From: Curtobacterium sp. TC1
GTDB lineage: Bacteria; Actinomycetota; Actinomycetes; Actinomycetales; Microbacteriaceae
Direction of reading: 5' to 3'
Assembly: GCF_019844075.1 (NCBI RefSeq)
Contig: NZ_CP081964.1
Span: 3,720,001-3,784,000, forward strand
DNA: 64,000 bases
Shown: piece by piece, positions 42,131 through 49,981 of the stretch
Layout: each line of letters starts with the position of its first letter
Position numbering within the stretch: position 1 is the first letter of the stretch
Notes under the pieces: generated by a model
Told to the model about the DNA's origin: nothing
Databases searched by the model: none
Seen by the model: the letters and a program-made list of their open reading frames with translations, nothing else
Translations under genes and position numbers: made by a program

Positions 42131-42392
42131 GGGTGTGACCTCCGTAGGCCCCGTCGGGCCGATACTGACGAGCAGCATGTAGGTGAGTAGATTGATCGCT
42201 CGGCGATCCCCGCGAGTTCATGCCCTGTGACCACGCCGACGCGTGCCTGACGCGGAACGTCGGTGCACGTGTGGGATGATCTCCGTGAGCGGGACCCGCC
42301 GCCATATACGGGTCCGGCTGCACCAGGGCGAGTTGAGCCTGGAGGCTCAGAACTCTGCGTCGACCGCAATATGACGACACGGATGCCAGGGA
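42131..42392 (-). other. rpoB 5' leader
   Basis: Predicted untranslated leader of about 270 nt between the promoter and the rpoB start. It holds a 7-bp hairpin at 42292-42315 (10-nt loop), a 5-bp GAGCC/GGCTC stem near 42336-42349, and the GGAGGT ribosome binding site at 42138-42143. I recognise no riboswitch or attenuator family. Confidence 0.5.
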
Positions 42393-42418
42393 GCGCGAAC
42401 TGTCATCATAGTTCGCGC
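42393..42418. promoter_or_regulatory. Inverted repeat over the rpoB -10 box
   Basis: Perfect 9-bp inverted repeat (42393-42401 and 42410-42418, arm GCGCGAACT) with an 8-nt centre. The centre plus one arm base contains the TATGAT -10 element, so a protein bound here would block the promoter. No regulator is suggested by the neighbours. Confidence 0.5.
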
Positions 42419-42434
42419 CGAGACGTGCTGTCCA
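42405..42434 (-). promoter_or_regulatory. rpoBC promoter
   Basis: On the minus strand, TGGACA (42429-42434), an 18-nt spacer, then TATGAT (42405-42410). Both boxes are close to consensus. The transcript would start near 42398. Confidence 0.65.
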
Positions 42435-42442
42435 GTCCTGGC

Positions 42443-42472
42443 TTGACCGGATTCGGCAGTGGCGTGTATAAG
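42443..42472 (+). promoter_or_regulatory. Divergent promoter-like sequence
   Basis: TTGACC (42443-42448), an 18-nt spacer, then TATAAG (42467-42472) on the plus strand, 8 bases from the rpoB -35. The first gene downstream on the plus strand is 3.6 kb away, so any transcript would run antisense to the gene at 42551-43162. Confidence 0.4.
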
Positions 42473-42550
42473 CCGCCCGGTGTCCGCGGAATTCCCCGCC
42501 CGCGCACCTGGCCAGCACACCCGGCCCGTGCCGTGGACGCGGCCACCCGC

Positions 42551-43162
42551 TCAGCCGAGGCGTTCGCGCTCGACGTGCCCCGAGCCTCCCGACCGACCCT
42601 GCCGTCCCGCCAGCGCACGGAAGGCATCCTCGGGTCGGCGGGTGCGCACGAAGGTGACGCGACCACGGTCGTCGGTGAGCTCGATCCCGAGTCCGGGAGT
42701 GAGGATCAGGGCGCGCACGCCGCGGCCGATCCGCAGGCCGACTCCGCCGTAGGTGCGGGCGTCCGCCTCGACGAGTCGGACGTCGGTGATGCGCCGCCGC
42801 GCGATGCGCCGCGGGGGCAGCGGCCGGAAGTGCAGCGTGACGTGCGTGTCGGTGACGGCGAACCCGGCTCGTGCGAGCAGCAGCAGCACACCCGCCACGA
42901 CCGCGACCAGCGCCGGCACGATGAGGGCGGCCTCCGGTGCGTCGCCCGGCCAGGCGGTCACCGCCGCGGTCAGGCCGAGCCCGCCGAGGAGCAGGACCGT
43001 CCCGACCACGCGCATCCAGGTGGGCGCCGTCTCGTGGTCGGCATGGGCCGGACGGGAGGCGCGGATCACCCGCGTCGGTCGGTTCGCGGTCGTGCGCGGC
43101 GTGGCGCGGGTCGTCGGTGCGCCCAGGCGCGTGGTGGGCACGCTCATCGTGTCGGCGGTCAT
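42551..43162 (-). CDS. Two-helix membrane protein with PH-like domain
   Basis: 203 residues. A basic Thr/Arg/Pro-rich amino end of about 45 residues precedes two membrane helices ([40 protein letters not shown]). A cytoplasmic PH-like domain follows (FAVTDTHVTLHFRPLPPRRI, RRRITDVRLVEADARTYGG), which resembles bacterial DUF3093 or bPH proteins. The function is unknown. Its promoter is at 43202-43207; no ribosome binding site except GCAGGAG some 7 nt before the ATG. Confidence 0.75.
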   Translation of the reverse strand: MTADTMSVPTTRLGAPTTRATPRTTANRPTRVIRASRPAHADHETAPTWMRVVGTVLLLGGLGLTAAVTAWPGDAPEAALIVPALVAVVAGVLLLLARAGFAVTDTHVTLHFRPLPPRRIARRRITDVRLVEADARTYGGVGLRIGRGVRALILTPGLGIELTDDRGRVTFVRTRRPEDAFRALAGRQGRSGGSGHVERERLG

Positions 43163-43189
43163 GTCGGGTCTCCTGCGGCTCGGCGGAGT

Positions 43190-43217
43190 GTTGCATCCCG
43201 TATTTTACATGACGGGT
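43190..43217 (-). promoter_or_regulatory. Promoter of the PH-like membrane protein
   Basis: On the minus strand, TG directly followed by TAAAAT (43202-43207) is a good extended-like -10; the -35 is poor. CCCGT and ACGGG flank it as a 5-bp inverted repeat, a possible small operator. It predicts a leader of about 30 nt. Confidence 0.5.
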
Positions 43218-43477
43218 GCGATGTGATCACGGCCAGCGCGCGCGGGTGACCGGAAGGGGCGCGCGGAGCACACCCGCGACGCGCACGGTCGAGCGGTGGG
43301 GGCGCTCGACGGCACGTCGTGGTCACGTCGGAAGGGCGGACGCGCGCGGTGTGGGGCACCGCACGCATCGACGCGGTTCCGCGTGACGACCGCATGAACG
43401 GTACGGAACGAGTCTTGGCGTCCGCTGGCCGTCCATGTGTACGCATTCACGTACGCGCCGGTACCGGACACCGAGCG
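43218..43477. other. Intergenic region without recognised features
   Basis: About 260 bases between the promoter of the PH-like gene and the end of the response regulator gene. I see no convincing gene, RNA or terminator. Confidence 0.4.
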
Positions 43478-44128
43478 TCAGCGCAGGACGCGCGCGACCG
43501 CCTCGGCGCGGGTGGCCACCCCGAGCTTCGCGAACACCTGGTTCACGTACGACTTCACCGTCGGCACCGTCAGGAACAACTCCGCCGCGATCTGCGGGTT
43601 CGTCCGGCCCGCCGCGATGTGCTCGAGCACGTCGGCCTCGCGCGGGGTGAGGTCCGGGAACCGCTCGCGCAGCGCCGGCACAGCGGGCGCGGACGCCGTC
43701 ACCCCGCCACCCGCGAGCTGCGCCACCAGCCGCGCGCCCACCGTCGCGTCGAACGTCGACTGTCCCGACGCGACGGCCCGGATCGCCGTCGCGATCTCGG
43801 ACCGCCCGGCGTCCTTCGTCAGGTACCCGCGGGCACCCGCCCGGAGCGCGGTCACGATGGACTCGTCGTCCGCGTAGGTCGTCAGCACGAGCACCGCCAC
43901 CTGCGGGTGGTCGGCGACGATGCGCGCGGTCGCCGTCGGCCCGTCCGTGCCGGGCATGCGAAGGTCCATCAACACGACATCGGGGGCGTCGCGGTCCACC
44001 GCCGCGATCGCCTCGGCCCCGTCGGCGGCCGCACCGGTCACCTGCAGGTCCGGCACCAGCGACAGCACCGTCACCAGGCCGTCGCGGACGATCGCCTGGT
44101 CGTCGACGACGAGGACACGGATGGTCAC
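43478..44128 (-). CDS. LuxR/NarL-type response regulator
   Basis: 216 residues. The receiver domain MTIRVLVVDDQAIVRDGLVT has the phosphoacceptor Asp55 in VVLMDLRMPG, plus the conserved Thr and Lys (LTTYADD, YLTKDAG). The LuxR helix-turn-helix DLTPREADVLEHIAAGRTNP follows with TVKSYVNQVFAKLG. The start overlaps the histidine kinase stop. It is most likely the partner of that kinase and controls membrane-related genes, as similar pairs do, but the target is not visible. Confidence 0.93.
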   Translation of the reverse strand: MTIRVLVVDDQAIVRDGLVTVLSLVPDLQVTGAAADGAEAIAAVDRDAPDVVLMDLRMPGTDGPTATARIVADHPQVAVLVLTTYADDESIVTALRAGARGYLTKDAGRSEIATAIRAVASGQSTFDATVGARLVAQLAGGGVTASAPAVPALRERFPDLTPREADVLEHIAAGRTNPQIAAELFLTVPTVKSYVNQVFAKLGVATRAEAVARVLR

Positions 44129-45366
44129 GAGGCCTCCCCCTCGGTGACGGCCACGGCGTCGACCGGCAGGTGCATCGCGACGACGAACTCGTCGTCGGAC
44201 CGCTCCGCCTCGACCCTGGCGCTGCTGCCGAGCTCCGCGAAGCGCTCGTGCATCCCGAGCAGGCCCTGTCCGCCGCCGGTGAGCGGGTTGGCCACGACGA
44301 CGTCGACGGCGTCGCCGTCGCGGATGACGGACAGCGACACGGGACGGCCGGGGGCGTGCCGGCGGGCGTTGCTGAGGGCTTCGCGGACGACCTGGACCAC
44401 GGCGGAGCGGTGCGCCTCGTCGAGTGCGGCCAGGATCGCGTCGCCCTGCACCGCGATGGTGCCACCGAAGGAGCGGTGGGCGTCGACGATGGCGGTCAGG
44501 TCGGCGCGGTCCGGAACGTGGTCATCGGAGGTCCGGGAGGCCCGGTTCGCGTCCGGCACGTCGGCCGGGATCGTCCGCACGGCCGGTTCCGGGGCCGTGG
44601 CCGGGTCGGGCCCCGCGTCGTCGCGCAGTGCGTGCACGGCGCGACGAGCCTCGGCCAGGCCGTCCGCCGCCAGGGTCCTGGCCTCGCCCGCACGCTTCGT
44701 CGCGTCGTCGACCCGGCCGGCCTCGAGCAGGGCCTCGACCGCGTCGAGCTGCAGCACGAGGCCGCCCAACGAGTGCGCGAGGACGTCGTGGATGTCCCGC
44801 GAGGCCCGGGACCGGTCGGCGAGGAGCTGCGCCCGCTGCTGCTCGCGCTCGGCCTGCTGCGCACGGTCGGCCGCGATCCGGAACTGCCGGCGGCTGAAAC
44901 CGATGAGGACGCCGAGCAACAGCCCGCCGCTCGTGCCGAGGACGAACTGGACCGAGGCGTGCTCGATCGTGGCGCAGACCGCGATGACCACGACCGCCCC
45001 CACCGCTGCCACCGCTGCCGCCCAGACCGGCACCCGGAGGTTCGCGCCGAGCAGCACGATCCCGACGATCACTGGGACGATCAAGAGCGAGTCGGTCGCC
45101 ACGACCGTCAGGGATCCGGCGACGATCATCACGACGCCGGCGACGACGAGGACCCGCTGCGTCCGACCGGACTCGCGGAGGGCCCACGCGGCGAGCGCCA
45201 CCGCACCGACCACCCACACCCACGCGGGGAGCTGCTGCTCGAGGCCGTTCTTCACGAACCAGAACGCGACGACGGCGACACCGAGGGCGTTGAGCCCCCA
45301 GGCCGTGGCGGAACGGGACCGACCCCCGGGGAGGTCGGTCGGGTCCTGTCCGCTCAGCAGGGTCAC
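44125..45366 (-). CDS. NarL-family sensor histidine kinase
   Basis: 413 residues. It has five or six predicted membrane helices in the first 170 residues, a short coiled linker, then the HisKA_3 box SRDIHDVLAHSLGGLVLQLD with the phospho-accepting His. The HATPase domain has an N box VVREALSNARRHAPG and a G box GGGQGLLGMHERF. There is no periplasmic sensor domain, so it probably senses within the membrane. Its end overlaps the response regulator and its start overlaps the membrane protein upstream: a three-gene coupled operon. Confidence 0.93.
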   Translation of the reverse strand: MTLLSGQDPTDLPGGRSRSATAWGLNALGVAVVAFWFVKNGLEQQLPAWVWVVGAVALAAWALRESGRTQRVLVVAGVVMIVAGSLTVVATDSLLIVPVIVGIVLLGANLRVPVWAAAVAAVGAVVVIAVCATIEHASVQFVLGTSGGLLLGVLIGFSRRQFRIAADRAQQAEREQQRAQLLADRSRASRDIHDVLAHSLGGLVLQLDAVEALLEAGRVDDATKRAGEARTLAADGLAEARRAVHALRDDAGPDPATAPEPAVRTIPADVPDANRASRTSDDHVPDRADLTAIVDAHRSFGGTIAVQGDAILAALDEAHRSAVVQVVREALSNARRHAPGRPVSLSVIRDGDAVDVVVANPLTGGGQGLLGMHERFAELGSSARVEAERSDDEFVVAMHLPVDAVAVTEGEAS

Positions 45367-45923
45367 CGGACCATCATGCCGCGGGTGGTGCGGCCGCCGG
45401 GGGCCCGGTCGCCGCGGTCTCCGCGGTCACCGCGGTCACCGCGGTCTCCGCGCGGGATGCGCTGGTCGATCACCAGGGCGCGGGCGGCACGGTTCAGCGC
45501 GAGGACGAGGAGGATCGTGCCGGTCGAGGTCAGCAGGTGCGCACCGAGGTGGCCCCCGAGGACGTCGAGGCCGATGCGGACGACGATGAGCACGATCCAG
45601 AGCGACGCCCCGAGCCAGCCCGTGCGGGACTGGATCGTCCGACCCGTGCGGTCCGGGGTGGCGACGGTGCGGAACCGGGTGATGGTGCCCATCGTCAGGC
45701 CGACCCCGATGGTGATCAGGGCCTCGATACCGAGGAACACCACGTCGGTCGTGGTGACCGTCGCCGACGTCTGCGCCAGGACGACCACGCCGACGACCGC
45801 CATGATCATCGGCGTGCGCCAGATGCGCGCCGGGTCGAGGTACTGCCAGGTCGTCTGGCGGTACCCGAGGAAGCCGACGAGTGCGACGCCGATCAGGACG
45901 TTCGCGAGGAGCTGGACCGACAT
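45363..45923 (-). CDS. Membrane protein with GDR repeat tail
   Basis: 186 residues with about five membrane helices (VQLLANVLIGVALVGFLGYR, TPMIMAVVGVVVLAQT, ALITIGVGLTMGTITRF, LWIVLIVVRIGLDVLGGHL, TGTILLVLALNRAARALVI). The tail RGDRGDRGDRGDRGDRAP comes from a 9-nt DNA tandem repeat. I do not recognise a named family; a CcdC/DUF1453-like fold is possible. The ATG at 45921-45923 follows AAAGG. It is the first gene of the operon with the two-component system, so it may be its sensor partner or target. Confidence 0.75.
   Translation of the reverse strand: MSVQLLANVLIGVALVGFLGYRQTTWQYLDPARIWRTPMIMAVVGVVVLAQTSATVTTTDVVFLGIEALITIGVGLTMGTITRFRTVATPDRTGRTIQSRTGWLGASLWIVLIVVRIGLDVLGGHLGAHLLTSTGTILLVLALNRAARALVIDQRIPRGDRGDRGDRGDRGDRAPGGRTTRGMMVR
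45412..45452. repeat. 9-nt tandem repeat coding for Gly-Asp-Arg
   Basis: About 4.5 copies of CCGCGGTC(T/A), inside the gene at 45363-45923. Units differ only at the last base. Copy number could change by slippage without shifting the frame. Confidence 0.8.
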
Positions 45924-46066
45924 GGTGGGTGCCTTTCGTGGTGGTCCGGCGGGCGTTCCCGACCGGTGACCCCAGCCTCGTTCCGGGGCGTCCACGGGCA
46001 CACCAACCAGGGGTGGGGGCACGGGTGGTGATCGTGGGGCCGGTCCGGTGGTGTTCGATTGACGGC

Positions 46067-46909
46067 ATGGCTGATGCGTTCGACGGGTTCCGGATCGGTG
46101 CGGGGTACTCGGTGGTCGAGCCGGACCGGCACCGCCCCGGGTCCTTCACGCTCGTCGTCGACGGCACACCGCAGTCGCACGTCGACCTCGAGGACCCGAC
46201 CCACTTGGCGTTCGAGTACATCCGGCGGATCGGGCACGCGATCGACCTGCTGCCCTCCGGCCCGGTCACCGCGCTGCACCTCGGCGCCGGTGCACTGACG
46301 CTCCCCCGGTACGTCGCCGTGACCCGGCCGGGCTCGCGCCAGCAGGTCATCGAACTCGAGCGCGACCTGGTGGACCACGTCCGTGAGGTCCTGCCGTTCC
46401 CACGCGGCGCGTCGATCCGGGTGCGGTACGGCGACGCGCGCGAGGTCCTCGGCAAGCTCCCCACCGGGCTGCGCGGCACCGTGGACCTCGCGGTGGTCGA
46501 CGTCTTCGGCGGCTCGCAGATCCCGGCGCACGTGACGAGCATCGAGTTCTACCGCGAGGTCGCCGCGTTCCTCTCGCCGACCGGCATCGTCGCCGTGAAC
46601 GTCGCCGACGGCGCGGGGCTGGCGTTCGCGCGTGGGCAGGCGTCGACGCTGCAGGCCGTGCTGCCGTCGGTCGCGGCGGTGGCGGACACCGGGATGCTCA
46701 AGGGCCGTCGGTTCGGGAACATCGTGCTGCTCGGTTCCCCGACCGACCTGCCGATCGCCGAGATGCCGCGGCGGTACTCGTCGGACCCGATGCCGGCGAA
46801 GGTCGTCCACGGTGCGGAGTTGCGGGCGTTCATCGCCGGGGCCCCGATCGTCACCGACGCGACGGCCGTGGCGTCGCCGGAGCCGAACCGGAGCGTGTTC
46901 GGCGGCTGA
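46067..46909 (+). CDS. Spermidine synthase-like protein
   Basis: 280 residues. A Rossmann core with the SAM-site pattern VTALHLGAGALTLPRYVAVT, then QQVIELERDLVDHVREVLPF and DLAVVDVFGGSQIPAHVTSI, matches spermidine synthase-like methyltransferase folds common in actinobacteria. The polyamine-specific aspartates are not obvious, so the substrate is unknown. The ATG at 46067 is 7 nt after TTCGAT, a weak leaderless pattern. It is divergent from the two-component operon. Confidence 0.82.
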   Translation: MADAFDGFRIGAGYSVVEPDRHRPGSFTLVVDGTPQSHVDLEDPTHLAFEYIRRIGHAIDLLPSGPVTALHLGAGALTLPRYVAVTRPGSRQQVIELERDLVDHVREVLPFPRGASIRVRYGDAREVLGKLPTGLRGTVDLAVVDVFGGSQIPAHVTSIEFYREVAAFLSPTGIVAVNVADGAGLAFARGQASTLQAVLPSVAAVADTGMLKGRRFGNIVLLGSPTDLPIAEMPRRYSSDPMPAKVVHGAELRAFIAGAPIVTDATAVASPEPNRSVFGG

Positions 46910-47024
46910 TCCCACGCCGACGACGGGGCGGCGCGCGAGGCCGTTCCCGGGCACTCGGCGGGTGCGGCTGTCAGGATGGTCTGAACGACCGCGCAGGTGC
47001 GCGACCGAGCGATGGGATCCCCTG

Positions 47025-47717
47025 ATGACGAACGACGACCGGAGCAACCAGGACCGGACGGGCGACGGCCAGGCGCCGAGCTGGGGCGGAGCCCCGCAGC
47101 AGCAGCCCGCCGCCGACGCCCCGCGGTACGGCGAGCGGAGCGACTCGACGCCGCAGTACGGGCAGCCCGCTCCCCGGTACGGCGAGCAGCAGGACCCGTA
47201 CGGCCAGCAGCCGTCGGGCACGCCGAACTGGGGTGGCGAGCAGCAGCACGGCCAGCAGCAGTACGGGCAGCAGCCGTACGCCGCGGCGCCCGCGAGCTCC
47301 GGGTCACCGGCGTGGCAGAGCTACGAGGAGCCGAAGGCCAAGAAGAAGACCCTGGGCGTCGTGGCGTTCGTCGTCGGTCTCGCGGCGCTCGTCGTCGGCG
47401 TCATCGGCGGGTACCTGTTCGGACAGGCCTTCGGCGGCTCCGAGGCCTTCCGCGACTCGATGGAGAACAGCGGAGCGACGCCGAGCGACTCGCAGATCAC
47501 CGAACTGATGACGTCATCCAACGCCGTCACCGGGTCGCTCATGTTCTACCTCGGCACCGCCCTCGGCCTGTGGGCGATCGTGCAGGGCATCATCGCGGCC
47601 GTCACCAAGCGCGGGCGTGCCTGGGGCGTCGTCGCGATCATCGTCGCCGTGGTCGCGGTGATCGCCTTCGGCATCGCCATCGGCTTCGCGGCGGTCGCCG
47701 CGAGCGGGATGTCCTGA
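47025..47717 (+). CDS. Membrane protein with Gln/Tyr-rich cytoplasmic region
   Basis: 230 residues. The first 105 are low complexity, with many QYGQ, GEQQ and PRYGE-like segments (GEQQHGQQQYGQQPYAAAPA). Three membrane helices follow (TLGVVAFVVGLAALVVGVIG, LMFYLGTALGLWAIVQGIIA, VVAIIVAVVAVIAFGIAIGF). This layout is common in actinobacterial DUF4190-type proteins, but the function is unknown. It ends at a terminator. Confidence 0.75.
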   Translation: MTNDDRSNQDRTGDGQAPSWGGAPQQQPAADAPRYGERSDSTPQYGQPAPRYGEQQDPYGQQPSGTPNWGGEQQHGQQQYGQQPYAAAPASSGSPAWQSYEEPKAKKKTLGVVAFVVGLAALVVGVIGGYLFGQAFGGSEAFRDSMENSGATPSDSQITELMTSSNAVTGSLMFYLGTALGLWAIVQGIIAAVTKRGRAWGVVAIIVAVVAVIAFGIAIGFAAVAASGMS

Positions 47718-47741
47718 TCCGCTGACCAGCCGCTCGGACGG

Positions 47742-47765
47742 CCCGTCGTGCTCCGGCACGGCGGG
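47742..47765 (+). terminator. Terminator after the Gln-rich membrane protein
   Basis: 10-bp stem with one G-T pair and a TCCG loop, followed by TCGTTCT. It lies 24 nt after the stop. Confidence 0.65.
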
Positions 47766-47843
47766 TCGTTCTGCGTCCGTCGACACGAAGCCTGAGCGCG
47801 TCGCACCGGCCGCTCCCGGCAGAGCGCGGCTACCCTCGAACCG

Positions 47844-48674
47844 ATGTCCCTCCCGCCCGACGACCGTCAGCCGCCCGACCCGTCCGACCCGTCCCGTGAA
47901 CCGCGCCACGCGGCTCCCGTGACGGCCGGGGTCAGCCCGGGCAGCACCTTCGCGCCCATCAGCCTGCGACCGGCGGTCGACGTCGACGCCGTGCACCAGC
48001 GTCTGCGCGACCTCGGTCAGAGCCGCAGTACCGAAGCCCTCGCGGAACGCGCCGAGCTCCTCCGTCTGCTCGGCCGTCTCGACGAGTCGCTCGTCGTCGC
48101 GGAGGAGGTCTTCCGCCTGGCGATGTTCACCGGGGAGCGCCAGGACAAGGTCGCCGCCCGGATCCGTCGCGCGCACATCCTGCACGACCTCGGTCGGCAC
48201 GAGCGCGCGGCGACCGAGGCCGCCCTGGCCCGCGACACCGCCGCGACCGAGGAGTGGCCGGAGCTCGAGGGCGCCGCCGCCGAGATCGAGGGCTGGTCGC
48301 TGTTCGAGAACGACCGCTTCGAAGAGGCCCGCGCCGCGCTGTCCCGCGCCTACCAGGCGTTCCGGCAGGCGGGCGCGCCGTCCGAGCGCACCGACGCCCT
48401 GCGCACCGCGGTCGAGGCCGCGATGCGCGCTTCGATCACGCACCCCGCCGAAGCGGCCGACAAGCCGCGGACGGCCCGCGAGGTCGCCGCTCGCCGCGCC
48501 GAGGACGACGAACCGACCATGCGCGTCGCCGAACCGGTCAAGCAGGTGCCGCCGATCCGCCGCCGGGTGCTCGGTGCGCCGGACGCCGCCCGCACCGAGG
48601 CCGACGACATCTGGGGCCGGATCGCCGCCCGGGCAGCCAAGAAGGGCCAGGCCGACCCCCGCGCCGACCAGTGA
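47844..48674 (+). CDS. TPR-like helical repeat protein
   Basis: 276 residues. A Pro/Asp-rich amino end of about 45 residues precedes helical repeats (ALAERAELLRLLGRLDESLV, AARIRRAHILHDLGRHERAA, IEGWSLFENDRFEEARAALS) that read as four TPR-like units. The charged tail is probably flexible. It looks leaderless: TACCCT at 47831-47836 is 7 nt before the ATG. The stop overlaps the GTG of the SprT-like gene, so the two are coupled and may act together. Confidence 0.8.
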   Translation: MSLPPDDRQPPDPSDPSREPRHAAPVTAGVSPGSTFAPISLRPAVDVDAVHQRLRDLGQSRSTEALAERAELLRLLGRLDESLVVAEEVFRLAMFTGERQDKVAARIRRAHILHDLGRHERAATEAALARDTAATEEWPELEGAAAEIEGWSLFENDRFEEARAALSRAYQAFRQAGAPSERTDALRTAVEAAMRASITHPAEAADKPRTAREVAARRAEDDEPTMRVAEPVKQVPPIRRRVLGAPDAARTEADDIWGRIAARAAKKGQADPRADQ

Positions 48675-49162
48675 CCGCACTCGAGACGGTCCGCTCCCGC
48701 GCCGAGGCACTCATCACGGAGCACCTCGGCGCCGGTTCCTGGGCGTTCGGCTTCGACCACGCGAAGACCCGCGCCGGGCAGTGCGACTTCGCCCGCAAGC
48801 GCATCACGGTCAGCCGGCACCTCGCCGCACGGTTCTCGGACGACGACGCCGAACAGGTCCTGCTGCACGAGGTCGCCCACGCCCTCGCCGGGGCCCGCGC
48901 CGGTCACGGCCCGAAGTGGAAGCGGACCGCGGCCGCCATCGGGTACACGGGTTCGCGGCTGCACGACGGCCCGATCGCCAGCGAGCTCGCGCCGTGGATC
49001 GGGACCTGCCCCGCCGGACACGAGCACTTCCGCTACCGGACGCCCACCCGTCCGCTCGCGTGCGCCCAGTGCTCCCGCCGGTTCGATGCCCGCAACGCGA
49101 TCGTCTGGCGACGTCGGAGCGCGGCGGACGACCCCTCGACCGTGGCCTCGACTACCGCATGA
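48671..49162 (+). CDS. SprT-like zinc metalloprotease
   Basis: 163 residues. The HExxH motif sits in EQVLLHEVAHALAGARAGHG, followed by GPKWKRTAAAIGY as in the SprT family. A zinc ribbon follows (TCPAGHEHFRY with LACAQC). SprT/SPRTN proteins are known or suspected to cut DNA-crosslinked proteins; the role here is not established. The GTG start overlaps the preceding stop. Confidence 0.88.
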   Translation: MTALETVRSRAEALITEHLGAGSWAFGFDHAKTRAGQCDFARKRITVSRHLAARFSDDDAEQVLLHEVAHALAGARAGHGPKWKRTAAAIGYTGSRLHDGPIASELAPWIGTCPAGHEHFRYRTPTRPLACAQCSRRFDARNAIVWRRRSAADDPSTVASTTA

Positions 49163-49209
49163 GTCCGTCGGCGCGCGGAGGCGCGCCGGTAACCCGTTAG
49201 CCTGGGCGG

Positions 49210-49905
49210 ATGCACACGGGGCAGCACATCCGCACGGACGCCGGATCCACCTGGTTCTTCGACGCCGGTCGGATCGCCCTGGACTTCGCGCACACCGGCG
49301 GGTTCGCCGACGACCCGGACGGCCGGCGCCCCCGGTCGCAGCTCGGCGAACTGCTCGCGAGCCCGGCGGACCTGGACGAGTGGCTCAGCGACCACACCGA
49401 GCCGATCGACGTCGGGGCGAGCGCGCGCGAACTGCAGGACGCCCGCGCGCTCCGCGCCGCGATCGCCCGACTCGCCGTCGCCGCGGCCCCCGGCCCGGCG
49501 ACCACCGCGGCCGAACGCACCGCCGTCGCGGCGGGCCTGCGTGCCGGGACCGGCCGCACGCGCCCCGCGCCCGACGACATCGACACCGTCAACCTGTTCG
49601 CCGCCCTGCCGGACGTGCCCCCGAGCCTCCCGGGTGGCCGACGCCGCGCCGGAGCCAACCGCGTCCGCCTGGCCCAGGCCCTGTCCAGCGTCGCGCGCGA
49701 CGCGGTCGCGCTGTTCACCGAGGTCGGATTCGACGACGTCGAGGCGGACAGCCGCCCGACGCGCCTGAGCCGCTGCTCGGCAGACGACTGCGCGCTGGTG
49801 TTCTACGACTCCTCGCGGGGCGGGACCCGCCGCTGGTGCTCCATGCAGCGGTGCGGGAACCGCGCCAAGGTCCGGGCGCACCGAGCTCGGCGCGCAGCGG
49901 ACTGA
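49210..49905 (+). CDS. CGNR zinc-finger (ABATE-domain) regulator
   Basis: 231 residues. An amino-terminal ABATE-type domain (WFFDAGRIALDFAHTGGFAD) and a carboxyl CGNR zinc finger (RCSADDCALVFYDSS and RRWCSMQRCGNRAKVRAHRA) identify the family. These are predicted stress-related transcription regulators. Leaderless pattern: TAGCCT at 49198-49203, 6 nt before the ATG. It lies upstream of mntH in the same direction, with 64 nt between. Confidence 0.88.
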   Translation: MHTGQHIRTDAGSTWFFDAGRIALDFAHTGGFADDPDGRRPRSQLGELLASPADLDEWLSDHTEPIDVGASARELQDARALRAAIARLAVAAAPGPATTAAERTAVAAGLRAGTGRTRPAPDDIDTVNLFAALPDVPPSLPGGRRRAGANRVRLAQALSSVARDAVALFTEVGFDDVEADSRPTRLSRCSADDCALVFYDSSRGGTRRWCSMQRCGNRAKVRAHRARRAAD

Positions 49906-49945
49906 CCACCCTCCGACCCTCCGACGAGGACCCGCGAAGAAAAAG

Positions 49946-49961
49946 ATTCGGCGTGCCGAAT
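49946..49961. promoter_or_regulatory. MntR/DtxR-like operator upstream of mntH
   Basis: Perfect 16-nt palindrome ATTCGGC-GT-GCCGAAT. It fits the TTnGGC-nn-GCCnAA layout of DtxR/MntR-family sites and overlaps the -35 region if transcription starts at the GTG at 49982. It probably mediates manganese-dependent repression. Confidence 0.6.
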
Positions 49962-49981
49962 TCTCTGGCATGCTGGGTGCC

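Noticed and set aside
39050..42190. A plus-strand open frame of 1046 codons opposite rpoB.
   Set aside because: Mirror of rpoB codon usage; no ribosome binding site, no recognisable domain.
42263..43249. A plus-strand gene driven by the TTGACC-18-TATAAG promoter.
   Set aside because: The open frame there is antisense to the PH-like membrane protein and lacks any start signal or domain; an RNA is more likely than a protein.
45412..45452. Possible CRISPR-like array.
   Set aside because: Units are 9 nt with no spacers; it is a coding tandem repeat (Gly-Asp-Arg).
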